A stretch of DNA of 64,000 nucleotides, from the NCBI RefSeq assembly GCF_004354085.1, contig NZ_SMSE01000002.1, forward strand, positions 930,001 through 994,000. Direction: 5' to 3'. The notes beneath the pieces were generated by a model. It saw nothing but the letters and a program-made list of their open reading frames with translations, was not told the DNA's origin and did no database searches. How positions within the stretch are numbered: the first letter of the stretch is position 1; each line of letters opens with the position of its first letter. The translations under genes were made by a program, and so were the position numbers. This DNA is from Seongchinamella unica. Its GTDB lineage: Bacteria; Pseudomonadota; Gammaproteobacteria; Pseudomonadales; Halieaceae. This document shows, piece by piece, positions 34,323-42,356 of the stretch.

Positions 34323-35725
34323 AACCGGTAGGCCTCCCTGGCGAGATTGACCGCGAGGTCGACTGCCAGTTCGCGGGCCTCATCCATTTGCAGGCGGTGT
34401 TCCGCCACCAGCTGCGCCAGGAAGCGGCAGTCGATTCGCCGCGCCATATCGTGCCGTGCGGGAATCGACAGGAAGGCGCGAGTGTCGTCGTTGAACCCCA
34501 CGGTGTTGTAAAAACCCGCGGTTTCGGTGACCTGCCGCCGGTAACGCAGCATGCCCTCGGGACTATCGTGGAACCACCAGGCTGGGCCCAGCTTCAGACA
34601 GGGATAGTGTCCGGCAAGGGGCGCCAGCTCACGGCTGTAGGTGGTTTCATCCAGGGTAAACAGTATCAGGGTAAACCCGGGCTCATTGCCGACCCGGTCG
34701 AGCAAGGGCTTGAGGGCTTTGACGAACTCTCCCGGCAAGGGGATATCCGCACCCTTGTCACGCCCGTACTCTGCGAACAGCTGCGGGTTGTGATTGCGGA
34801 AAACTCCCGGATGCAGCTGCATGACCAGGCCATCCTCGAGACTCATCAACGCCATTTCCAGCAGCATCTGGCCCCGGAACTGCTCGGCCTCGGGACCGGT
34901 CAGTGCCCCCGCCAGCGCCCCCTGGTAGAGCGACTCGCATTGATCGGCACTGAGGTCGGCAGTCACGGCGCTGGGGTGACCGTGGTCAGTGGAGGTGGCG
35001 CCCATCCGCCTGAAAAACGCCCGCCGCTCTCGCAGCGCTGCCAGGTAGCCGGCGTAGCTGTCACAGGCTTCACCACTGATTCGCGCGAGTTCGGCAATGT
35101 TGGCGGCAAAGCCCTCGAACTCCGGATCCACTACCGGGTCAGGGCGGAAGGCGGTGATCACCCGGCCAGGCCAGGGGTCGTCCCGCAGCTTGCGGTGGGA
35201 CGCCAGCGGGTCCAGCGGCGATTCCGTGGTGGCTATCACCTCGATGTTGAAGCGTTCGAACAATGCCCGGGGAAGAAATCGGGGCGTTGCCAACTGGCGA
35301 TTGATTTCGGCGTAGAACTGCTGGCCATTGCCCGCATGGAGTAGTTCGTCCAGGTCGAAGACCTCGGCAAACACGTGATCCATCCACATCCGGGTCGGCG
35401 TGCCCCGGAACAGGTGATAGTTGTCGGCAAAAATCTGCCAGACAGCTGCCGGGTCCGCGCCACTGGCTGTACCATCGCTGCGGGTGATGCCGAGGGCATC
35501 CATGGAATAGCCCTGGCTGTAAAGCATCCGCAACAGGTAATGGTCCGGTTGCAATAACAGCTCGCTGGCGTTGGCAAAGGGCCGGTTATCGGCGAACCAG
35601 CGGGGGTCCGTGTGTCCATGGGGACTGATGATGGGCAGTGAAGCCACCTGCTCATACAGTTCCCGGGCAATGGCCCGCTGCTGCGGGCAACTGGCGAACA
35701 GCCGATCGGGGTGCAACAGGCTCAT
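34319..35725 (-). CDS. uxaC: Glucuronate isomerase
   Basis: A 468-residue TIM-barrel isomerase of the amidohydrolase superfamily that interconverts D-glucuronate and D-fructuronate (or galacturonate and tagaturonate). The metal motif ISPHGHTDP lies at about residues 32-40, and RPFANASELLLQPDHYLLRMLYSQG is a family hallmark. The C-terminal ARRIDCRFLAQLVAEHRL is also typical. The length matches the family. It overlaps the regulator gene upstream and uxuB downstream by 4 bp each. Together with uxuB and uxuA it forms a complete glucuronate-to-KDG route. Confidence 0.92.
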   Translation of the reverse strand: MSLLHPDRLFASCPQQRAIARELYEQVASLPIISPHGHTDPRWFADNRPFANASELLLQPDHYLLRMLYSQGYSMDALGITRSDGTASGADPAAVWQIFADNYHLFRGTPTRMWMDHVFAEVFDLDELLHAGNGQQFYAEINRQLATPRFLPRALFERFNIEVIATTESPLDPLASHRKLRDDPWPGRVITAFRPDPVVDPEFEGFAANIAELARISGEACDSYAGYLAALRERRAFFRRMGATSTDHGHPSAVTADLSADQCESLYQGALAGALTGPEAEQFRGQMLLEMALMSLEDGLVMQLHPGVFRNHNPQLFAEYGRDKGADIPLPGEFVKALKPLLDRVGNEPGFTLILFTLDETTYSRELAPLAGHYPCLKLGPAWWFHDSPEGMLRYRRQVTETAGFYNTVGFNDDTRAFLSIPARHDMARRIDCRFLAQLVAEHRLQMDEARELAVDLAVNLAREAYRL

Positions 35726-36417
35726 CCCGATTGCTCCATGAGGCTGTCGATCACGCGCTGCAGGTGGTTTGCCATGGCGCCCCGGGCGGCGTTGCTATCG
35801 TGTTCGCGCAGCGCCTGCAGAATCGCCTCATGGTCGGCAACAATGGGCCGGCTGCCCTCCTCCCGGACCCGCTGGTGAAAGCGGGTACTGATTTCCGACC
35901 CATTACGCAGTTGCCAGAGCCAGGCCACCGTGGCACTGATCGCACTGTTACCGCTGGCCTCTGCAATCCCGCAGTGAAACTGCTGGTCGAACGCCTCCGC
36001 CTGCTCCACCGACTGCCCCTCCTGCTCCATGGCGGCCAGCAGTTGGGCCAGGCGGTCCAGCTGATCGGCGTTGATACGCTGTGCGGCGAGAGCGCAGGCC
36101 TCACCTTCAAACAGACCTCGCGCTTCCAGAATCTCAAAGGGGCCGGGTGCCTGCATCTCGGGTAACTGACGGGTGCCTGCCCGCTCCAGCACGTACACAC
36201 CGGACCCGGACCGCACTTCCACCAGCCCGCTGATTTCCAGAGCAATCATGGCTTCGCGGATGGTGGGCCGGCTTACCCCGAACTGACTGGCCAATTCCCG
36301 TTCTGCCGGCAGGCGGCTGCCGATGGCAAAGGCACCATTTTCAATCAGTTGCTGTAACTGCTCGGCTACCTGCAGGTAAAGCCGGCGCACTTTTATCGCC
36401 TCTATCGATGGCTTCAC
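35722..36417 (-). CDS. GntR/FadR-family transcriptional regulator (UxuR/ExuR-like)
   Basis: A 231-residue regulator with an N-terminal winged helix (LPAERELASQFGVSRPTIREAMIALEISGLVEVR, residues about 37-70, shown only as its pattern) and a C-terminal FCD ligand domain with conserved His residues. UxuR/ExuR-type members repress uronate genes and respond to fructuronate or related sugars. GTG 36417 is chosen since it lies one base after the stop of the preceding oxidoreductase, behind GAGGGGAC; an upstream reading would overlap that gene. The palindrome at 40102-40120 is the likely operator. It is inside the operon it probably controls. Confidence 0.88.
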   Translation of the reverse strand: MKPSIEAIKVRRLYLQVAEQLQQLIENGAFAIGSRLPAERELASQFGVSRPTIREAMIALEISGLVEVRSGSGVYVLERAGTRQLPEMQAPGPFEILEARGLFEGEACALAAQRINADQLDRLAQLLAAMEQEGQSVEQAEAFDQQFHCGIAEASGNSAISATVAWLWQLRNGSEISTRFHQRVREEGSRPIVADHEAILQALREHDSNAARGAMANHLQRVIDSLMEQSG

Positions 36418-36418
36418 G

Positions 36419-37501
36419 TCACTGTCCCCTCGCCCTGTCTGCCAGTGCCTGGGCCCGCATGCTGAGTTCCGCCGCAAGGAAAGCGTGGGCCTGGGTCATG
36501 GCATTTTCTGTGCGATGTATACAATCGAGAATCAACTGTCCGAAGTACGGAAAGCCGGTGGTGTCCTGGCATTCCTCCACCGACTCGCCAGAGCCGTCCA
36601 CCAGGATCAGTTTTGAAGACGGCGCTGCCCCGCCCACATCGAGGTACTTGCGCAACTCCATGGTGCCCTCGGTGCCAACGATGAAGCAACGCCCGTCACC
36701 CCAGGTACGCAGGCCCTCGGGGGTATACCAGTCCACCCGGGTGTAAAACGAGGCGCCGTTGTCGCCGGTCAGGGACAATTCACCAAAATCCTCCAGCCCC
36801 GGCTTGTCGGGGTGACTGAAGTTTTCGACCCTGGCGAAGTTGATGTGGGCACTGTTGCAGCCGGCGTAGGTCAGAAACTGCTCGACCTGGTGGGATCCGA
36901 TGTCGGTCAGAATGCCGCCGTAATGGCGCTTGTTGAAAAACCAGTCGGGGCGGGTCTCCGGGGCCAGCCGATGCGGCGCAAGGTTCAGCACCTGCAACAC
37001 CCTGCCGAGGGCGCCCTGGGCAATGAGTTCGCCCGCCCGCCAGGCCGCATCGTTGTGCAGCCGTTCGGCGTAGTAAACCGCGTATTTGCGTCCCGTCTGC
37101 GCAACCACCTTGCGCACGGCTTCGAGTTGCTCCAGCGAGGTAAACGGCGACTTGTCGGTCAAGTAGTCCCTACCCGATTCCATCACCCTGATACCGATGG
37201 TGGCACGCTGGTCGGGAATGGCGGCGGCGTTAACCAGCCGGACGGCGGGGTCGGCCAGAATCTGCTCGAAACTCTCCGCGACCACTACGCCGGGATAGGC
37301 CTCGCAGAATTTCCTGACCTTCTCCGGGTCCGGGTCGTAAACGTATTTGAGCGTCGCGCCGGCATCGCGCAGGCCATTGGTCTGGCCATAAATGTGTCCG
37401 TGATCCAGGTACGCGGAGGCAAAGCAGAACTCCCCCGGGGAGACCACGGCTTCCGCCCGGCTGGTGGGCGCATAATTGGCGCCATCCTTGATATCGACCA
37501 C
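36419..37501 (-). CDS. Gfo/Idh/MocA-family oxidoreductase (divergent)
   Basis: A 360-residue sugar-type oxidoreductase. The conserved catalytic lysine region reads YLTDKSPFTSLE in place of the usual EKP motif, and the C-terminal alpha/beta domain has WFFNKRHYGGILTDIGSHQVEQFL with the GGxxxDxGxH pattern near residue 200. The N-terminal glycine-rich loop is poor: FCFASAYLDHGHIYGQ replaces the GxGxxG. It may still bind NAD(P) or be tuned to another cofactor. GTG 37501 lies behind GGGAGAG, 12 bp from the transporter stop. In glycan loci such enzymes oxidise the C3 of sugars, which suits the nearby DUF1080 proteins. Its substrate is inferred only. Confidence 0.82.
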   Translation of the reverse strand: MVDIKDGANYAPTSRAEAVVSPGEFCFASAYLDHGHIYGQTNGLRDAGATLKYVYDPDPEKVRKFCEAYPGVVVAESFEQILADPAVRLVNAAAIPDQRATIGIRVMESGRDYLTDKSPFTSLEQLEAVRKVVAQTGRKYAVYYAERLHNDAAWRAGELIAQGALGRVLQVLNLAPHRLAPETRPDWFFNKRHYGGILTDIGSHQVEQFLTYAGCNSAHINFARVENFSHPDKPGLEDFGELSLTGDNGASFYTRVDWYTPEGLRTWGDGRCFIVGTEGTMELRKYLDVGGAAPSSKLILVDGSGESVEECQDTTGFPYFGQLILDCIHRTENAMTQAHAFLAAELSMRAQALADRARGQ

Positions 37502-37513
37502 AGTGCGCTCTCC

Positions 37514-38884
37514 CTAGATCCAGCCCATGGCCACGGACGTGCTGTAAACGACACTCGCCAGGACCACAACAATGCAGACCACCATCGCGGTATTGAAAAC
37601 GAGCCGCTTACCGCCGGTGGGACAATCGTTACCGAGATATTCACGGTTGTTGTTGAGGAACAGCCAGCCCAGGTAGGCGATGGGCAGCAGAAGGCCGCAA
37701 ATGGCGGAGGTGGGCAAAATCACATAGGCGCCCATGCTGGACCACAGGAATACGCCCAGGACCGCTGGGGTCGGCAGTAACAGGGCGAGGCGGTACGGTG
37801 TACTGTGGTTTTCCCAACCGAACATGGCACCGGCAGCGGCACCGCAGCAGAGCATATGCATGACCAGGGATCCAACGGCCATGCCCAGGATCCCCAGCGC
37901 GAATATCAGGCGACCGGTGATCGGCCCCATGCCCGCATCGGCGAACATCGCACCGGCCTGGGCTGGGCTCAACTTACCCTCGATGCTCATGTCACTGCCG
38001 TAAAAGGCGCCAGCGGCAGCAATGGAAATCAGGCCCGTGACCAGGATATAGGGAATCACCAGACCCATGACAATGTCCCACCGGGAAAGCTCTCGGTGGG
38101 CCCTGCCCCAGCCTCGATCCAGCAAGGTGTAGCCGTAGACAAAGGTCATGTTAATACCCACGGCGGTACCCAGCGCAGCCATGACCGTGGTCACGCCGGC
38201 GGCGTCATCAGGCAGGCGCCCGGGAATGTACCCGGCCAGCACCGCTGCCCAGTCCACCTGGCCACTGAGACTGGCGCGAATGACTACCCACGCGAAGGCG
38301 ACAATGATCATGCCGCTGAGAACCTTGATCGCGTTTTCGAACAGCATGACCGCCCGCCCCCCGGCGCCGTAATGCCAGGCCGTATAGGCACAGAGCATCC
38401 ACACCAGGACCGCCAAGGCGAACAGGAACAACTCCCGGGCGGCGCCCGCCTCGCGCTGCAGGCTGAAGCCGGTGCCTACCGCAATAATTTCCTCCAGCAT
38501 CCCCGCGCTCAGGGGGTAGTGGGAAAACCCCCAGATGATACTGGAGGCCAGCGCCGCTATCGCCCACAGCCAGGCCAGCGCCGGACTGACATGTTTGCGC
38601 ATGGCCTCGAAGGGTTTTATCCCGGTACTCAGGGTCTGGTGGGACAGCGCAAACAACATGATGCAGCCGATCATCATTGCCAGCGGCTGCACCCACAGCA
38701 ATTCATAGCCGTAAACCGCGCCGATCGTCAGCGAGGTAATGGCACTGCCACCGCCCAGGGTCATGGCGCCCTGCAACCAGCCGGGGCCACTGAGCCGCAG
38801 GTAGCCCGGCACCCGGGCCCAGGCCGGCCTGCTGGCCAATAGCGCCAGTTGTTCGGTTTCGGGGCTGCTCATGGCTTCGCTCAT
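37514..38884 (-). CDS. Nramp-fold transporter lacking the metal-site motifs
   Basis: A 456-residue membrane protein of about 11-12 segments with the Nramp-like fold. The canonical TM1 DPGN motif reads GGGS (residues near 43-46, after GPGWLQGAMTL), and the TM6 MPH motif reads GIN (in GTAVGINMTF). Both changes remove the residues that coordinate Mn2+/Fe2+. It sits between two sugar oxidoreductase genes, with an ATGA overlap with the upstream one, so it more likely carries an organic substrate such as a sugar acid or derivative. That role is an inference. The family is found mostly in Planctomycetes and similar bacteria. Confidence 0.82.
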   Translation of the reverse strand: MSEAMSSPETEQLALLASRPAWARVPGYLRLSGPGWLQGAMTLGGGSAITSLTIGAVYGYELLWVQPLAMMIGCIMLFALSHQTLSTGIKPFEAMRKHVSPALAWLWAIAALASSIIWGFSHYPLSAGMLEEIIAVGTGFSLQREAGAARELFLFALAVLVWMLCAYTAWHYGAGGRAVMLFENAIKVLSGMIIVAFAWVVIRASLSGQVDWAAVLAGYIPGRLPDDAAGVTTVMAALGTAVGINMTFVYGYTLLDRGWGRAHRELSRWDIVMGLVIPYILVTGLISIAAAGAFYGSDMSIEGKLSPAQAGAMFADAGMGPITGRLIFALGILGMAVGSLVMHMLCCGAAAGAMFGWENHSTPYRLALLLPTPAVLGVFLWSSMGAYVILPTSAICGLLLPIAYLGWLFLNNNREYLGNDCPTGGKRLVFNTAMVVCIVVVLASVVYSTSVAMGWI

Positions 38885-40035
38885 CGGTAAGAGGCGCTCA
38901 TGTCTATGTTGGCGTCGATATCGGCCTTTTGCCTCAGGCTGGAACCGTCCAGCCGTTGCTGCAGCGCCCGCTGGTAGACGTCGCTCGCCAGAGGCAGGCT
39001 GACTTCCCGTGATTCCCAGGTGGACAGCAGCATGGCATTGGCCAATGCCAGGGAATTGAGCCCGTCACTGGCGGGGGCGATCAGTGGTTCCCCCGACTGG
39101 ATGGCGGCGGCGAAATTGGCCAGCACCCGCGCGTGCTGGTTGACGTTGCGGTCGGGTGTGATGTCTGTGGCTTCACAGGCCGGCATGCCAAACATATCCC
39201 GTGTTTCGCGGTTGTACTGGCTGGTCGCCGGCGTGTTGCGGCTCAGCAGCAGGCGCTCGCCATCGAAGTAGAGGCTGCCCCGGTCACCGACGATGTCCAG
39301 CCGATTGACCCCCGGCGCTTCGCCGGTGGAGCCGATAAAGACGCCGCTGGCACCGTTGGCGTACTGCAAATAGGCGGTCGCCTCGTCCTCCACCTCGATA
39401 TCGTGGTAACGACCGAAGCGGCAATAGCCGCGCAGGGACTCCGGCATGCCCGCCAACCACTGGAAGATATCCAGATTGTGGATGCACTGGTTGACCAGCA
39501 ACCCCCCGCCCTCGCCCCGCCAGGTGGCCCGCCAGTCGCTGACCTGGAAGTACACCTGCGGGCGAAACCAGTTGGTCATGGTCCAGTGGGTTCTGGTGAT
39601 CGCGCCCAGTTCACCCTGCTGCAGGCAATCGCGCATCTTCTGGAACAAGGGGTCCGTACGCTGGTTGAGCATGAGGGCGAACACCTGCTCCGGGCCCTGC
39701 CGGGCCAGCAATTGCTCGCCCTCCTGCACCGAGAGGCCGATCGGTTTCTCCATCATCAGGTGCAATCCGGCGTCGAGAACGGCGCGGCCAATCTCGAGGT
39801 GGGTAAAGCTGGGGGTCGCCACCAGAATGGCATCGCACAGGCCGCTGCGAACCATTTCCTGATAGCTTGCAAAGTATTGCACGCCCAGCGTTTGCGCCAG
39901 CTCAGTGGGCTGCCTGGCGCAAATGGCGGTCAACTTGCAGCCAGGCACGGCACCCGAGGTCACATTTTCAATGTGCTGGCGGGCGATGTTTCCCAGCCCG
40001 ACGACACCCAGTCGTATTTCGTTATTTTCGCTCAT
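38881..40035 (-). CDS. Gfo/Idh/MocA-family oxidoreductase
   Basis: A 384-residue NAD(P)-dependent oxidoreductase. The N-terminal Rossmann motif reads GVVGLGNIARQH (residues about 10-21), followed by ATPSFTHLEIGRAVLDAGLHLMMEKPIG, where EKP holds the catalytic lysine, and by GGGLLVNQCIHNLDIFQWL for the C-terminal active-site motif. ATG 40035 is used; an upstream TTG at 40050 is less likely. Its start lies 150 bp from uxuA and shares the divergent control region. It is the first gene of the leftward glycan operon. A role in oxidising a uronate or disaccharide is inferred. Confidence 0.88.
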   Translation of the reverse strand: MSENNEIRLGVVGLGNIARQHIENVTSGAVPGCKLTAICARQPTELAQTLGVQYFASYQEMVRSGLCDAILVATPSFTHLEIGRAVLDAGLHLMMEKPIGLSVQEGEQLLARQGPEQVFALMLNQRTDPLFQKMRDCLQQGELGAITRTHWTMTNWFRPQVYFQVSDWRATWRGEGGGLLVNQCIHNLDIFQWLAGMPESLRGYCRFGRYHDIEVEDEATAYLQYANGASGVFIGSTGEAPGVNRLDIVGDRGSLYFDGERLLLSRNTPATSQYNRETRDMFGMPACEATDITPDRNVNQHARVLANFAAAIQSGEPLIAPASDGLNSLALANAMLLSTWESREVSLPLASDVYQRALQQRLDGSSLRQKADIDANIDMSASYR

Positions 40036-40081
40036 ACCGTGCCGTCGCAAGCCTTCGGGTGCTTGCCTAAAATCCGCAGGT

Positions 40082-40097
40082 GGGTCAAACTTGACCC
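40082..40097. promoter_or_regulatory. Second palindrome in the uxuA control region
   Basis: GGGTCAA-AC-TTGACCC is a perfect 7-2-7 inverted repeat just left of the UxuR-like site. It may be a second operator, or bind another factor such as a sigma54 or Crp-like regulator. Confidence 0.35.
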
Positions 40098-40101
40098 TGA
40101 A

Positions 40102-40120
40102 AAATTGGTCAGGCCAATTT
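40102..40120. promoter_or_regulatory. UxuR/ExuR-like operator
   Basis: AAATTGG-TCAGG-CCAATTT is a perfect 7-5-7 palindrome that resembles the E. coli UxuR/ExuR sequence AAATTGGTATACCAATTT. It lies between the divergent Gfo/Idh gene (start 40035) and uxuA (start 40188). A further partial copy, GGTCTGGCC, is at 40124-40132. It is a likely site for the GntR/FadR-type regulator at 35722-36417. Confidence 0.6.
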
Positions 40121-40187
40121 AGAGGTCTGGCCGATAGCTGTCAAGCGTGAACTGGACGCGCGTTTACCCATCACAGGATACTAAACC

Positions 40188-41366
40188 ATGGAACAGACCT
40201 GGCGCTGGTTTGGCCCCGATGACCCGGTTACCCTGGAGAATATCGTCCAGGCCGGTGCGACCGGCGTGGTCACCTCCCTGCATCACATCCCCACCGGGGA
40301 AGCCTGGCCTGTCGCTGAGGTACGCGAGCGCAAAGCGCAGATTGAGGCCCACGGCCTGACCTGGTCGGTGGTGGAAAGCATCCCGCTGCACAACGAGATC
40401 AAGACGCGCAAGGGCAACTACCAACAGTGGCTGGAAAACTATAAAGCATCGGTGCGCAACGTGGGTGCCGCCGGAGTAGGTACAGTCTGCTACAACTTTA
40501 TGCCTGTCGTGGACTGGACCCGCACCAACCTGGCCTACCGCCTGCCCAACGCCTCCCAGGCCCTGCGCTTCGAAATGACCGACTTCGCGGCCTACGACGT
40601 GTACCTGCTGCAGCGGGAAAACGCGGCCGCCGACTATCCCGAAGAACTGCTCGACCGGGCCAGGGCAAGGTTGGAAGCGATGAGCGACGAAGAGCAGCGT
40701 CTGCTGGAAGAAAACATCATCGCCGGCCTACCCGGCGGCGAGGGCTCCTATGATCGTGACGGCATTCGCGCGGCCATTGCCGAATTTATTGCGCTCGGCA
40801 ATGACGGCATGCGTGCCAACCTGTTCGCCTTCCTGGAGGAGGTGATCCCGGTCGCCGAAGCGGCGGGTGTGCGAATGTGCATTCATCCCGACGACCCGCC
40901 CTTTTCGCTGTTCGGTTTGCCCCGAGTGGTGTCCACAGCCGATGATGCGCGGGCTTTGATGGCGGCGGTACCCAGTGTGAGTAACGGTCTGACGCTTTGC
41001 GCCGGCTCCTTCGGCGCCCGCGCCGACAACGACCTGGTGCAGATGGTGCGCGAGTTCGGACCGCAGATTCACTTTGTCCACCTGCGTAACATCAAGCGCG
41101 AAACCGACGGCTCGTTCTTTGAGTCGGAGCACCTGGATGGCGACAACGACATGGTCGGCCTGATCCAGGCGCTGCTGGATGAGGAACAGGCCCGCCGCCA
41201 ACAGGGCCGCAACGACAGCATTCCCATGCGCCCCGATCACGGCCACCTGCTCGGCGACGAGATCGGCCAAAGCGGGGTCAATCCCGGCTACTCGTTCGGC
41301 GGCAGGCTGAAGGGCCTGGCGGAACTGCGCGGCGTTATCCACACCCTGGAATACCTACGCCGCTAG
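40188..41366 (+). CDS. uxuA: Mannonate dehydratase
   Basis: A 392-residue TIM-barrel dehydratase that converts D-mannonate to 2-keto-3-deoxygluconate. Hallmarks are [32 protein letters not shown] at the N-terminus, [23 protein letters not shown] (with metal-ligand His/Asp) near residue 225, and [11 protein letters not shown] with the second His pair near 345. AGGAT precedes ATG 40188. It is transcribed away from the leftward glycan operon and shares its control region, so all the uronate genes respond to one regulator. The KDG kinase and aldolase are not in the window. Confidence 0.93.
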   Translation: MEQTWRWFGPDDPVTLENIVQAGATGVVTSLHHIPTGEAWPVAEVRERKAQIEAHGLTWSVVESIPLHNEIKTRKGNYQQWLENYKASVRNVGAAGVGTVCYNFMPVVDWTRTNLAYRLPNASQALRFEMTDFAAYDVYLLQRENAAADYPEELLDRARARLEAMSDEEQRLLEENIIAGLPGGEGSYDRDGIRAAIAEFIALGNDGMRANLFAFLEEVIPVAEAAGVRMCIHPDDPPFSLFGLPRVVSTADDARALMAAVPSVSNGLTLCAGSFGARADNDLVQMVREFGPQIHFVHLRNIKRETDGSFFESEHLDGDNDMVGLIQALLDEEQARRQQGRNDSIPMRPDHGHLLGDEIGQSGVNPGYSFGGRLKGLAELRGVIHTLEYLRR

Positions 41367-41371
41367 TGCTC

Positions 41372-41455
41372 ATATTTGGGGTCAGAGTAAAAACTATTGC
41401 TTCCCCGCGCGTTGGGCCAACCACTCAAACCCTTTTTTACTCCGACCCCAAATAT
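41372..41455. repeat. Hairpin element copy 1 (ATATTTGGGG...CCCCAAATAT)
   Basis: A 22-nt left arm (41372-41393) and a 23-nt right arm (41433-41455), starting ATATTTGGGG and ending CCCCAAATAT, pair with one mismatch around a 39-nt loop. The arms match copy 2 (42180-42260) almost exactly. It follows the uxuA stop by 5 bp. It may be a non-autonomous mobile hairpin; no transposase gene is nearby. It could also stop transcription at its T-rich right arm. Confidence 0.75.
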
Positions 41456-41562
41456 CCGCTGGTGGCGCTTTGCAATTGCCGTGATTGCGGTTATATTCGC
41501 TCCACTCCTCTGGAGTGTGGTATTTCTTGACGCTATAAAAATCTAACAGTCGGGGTGTCGTA

Positions 41563-41646
41563 ATGACTCAGATAATCTCTTTCAGCACTGCCATGGCAGT
41601 ACTCGCGGTATTCGTGGCGACCGGCCTCGGACCCCTGGCAGGCTAA
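41563..41646 (+). CDS. Possible 27-residue hydrophobic small protein
   Basis: ATG 41563 opens a short frame with residues STAMAVLAVFVATGLGPLAG, one hydrophobic helix. It may be a small membrane protein or a signal-peptide remnant. There is no clear Shine-Dalgarno. Confidence 0.2.
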   Translation: MTQIISFSTAMAVLAVFVATGLGPLAG

Positions 41647-41719
41647 CGGAACTGCGGTATTGCCCGGGTCAGAGCGGCCTTCGCGCAAGCTCCGGCGGGG
41701 CAGTTGTTAATACTCACCG

Positions 41720-41990
41720 CTACTTACCGTCCGACCTTCGGGCCACAATCACAGGCACCTCTTCCATGTAGGCCGAGACAAAGTCACCGGTCTTCTTCAA
41801 CTGGCTCTCGGGGCCAGCTACAGCCAGTGTTATCAAAGATCCGGCCCGACTGCCTGGCTATTGAATACCTACCGGCTCATATGGCTGTAGTCCTGGGCCA
41901 CTAGCCGTTCAGGACCTGCAATAATCCCCTGATCAGACGCCGCGAAATGGTTCATTTCAATTACGCTAGCAAGTTTCCGGTGATTTTTCT
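41720..41990 (-). pseudogene. Remnant of an IclR-type regulator (approximate limits)
   Basis: Reading left from about 41990, frames interrupted by stops give a C-terminal-like fragment LITLAVAGPESQL (stops at 41858-41860 and 41720-41722), which resembles the AVAGP segment of IclR ligand domains. An adjacent fragment lies upstream. No intact helix-turn-helix was found. The limits and family are tentative. Confidence 0.3.
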
Positions 41991-42179
41991 GACCCATAGG
42001 ATTCCAGCAATATTCTCAATGCGTGGACGTCCCTCGTCAGCCGCTGGCACTTATTCAAGTCATCCTCACTCAGTGTCGAATCGACAATACTGACGAGGTT
42101 GCCACCCAGTTGCTGCCCCTGGTCCCGACCTCTTCCCGTGGCTTCCACCAGGGCCGACGTCTCGTGGCTCGGATTCGGC

Positions 42180-42260
42180 ATATTTGGGGTCAGAGTAAAA
42201 ACTCTCACGGAGTTGCGGCGCTTCAGCCCGGGCGGACGTTTTTACTCTGACCCCAAATAT
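42180..42260. repeat. Hairpin element copy 2
   Basis: Perfect 22-nt arms (42180-42201 and 42239-42260) around a 37-nt loop, with the same arm sequence as copy 1. The loop of this copy is rich in G and C and differs from the loop of copy 1, so only the arms are conserved. The two copies are about 800 bp apart and bracket the decayed regulator. Confidence 0.8.
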
Positions 42261-42356
42261 TATTCCTCAAGCGGTTCAGAAATTGCGACGCGGCGGCATG
42301 ACGGGAGCGTTGAGGGATGAAATACTGCCGTTCCCTCTCCAGCGAGATTTTTGACC

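Larger units (their letters stand above)
41367..42356. other. Gene-poor interval of about 990 bp
   Basis: The only long stretch without a full gene. It holds two hairpin copies (41372-41455 and 42180-42260), a tiny hydrophobic open frame (41563-41646), and minus-strand fragments that look like a decayed regulator (41720-41990). An 80-codon frame at 41966-42208 on the minus strand has no recognisable family and starts inside a hairpin, so it is not called as a gene. Confidence 0.8.

Noticed and set aside
41372-41455. Riboswitch or attenuator after uxuA
   Set aside because: It lies downstream of uxuA rather than in a leader, and its arms recur at 42180-42260, so a repeated hairpin element fits better.
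41966-42208. An 80-codon minus-strand frame
   Set aside because: It starts inside a hairpin element, has no Shine-Dalgarno and no family resemblance.
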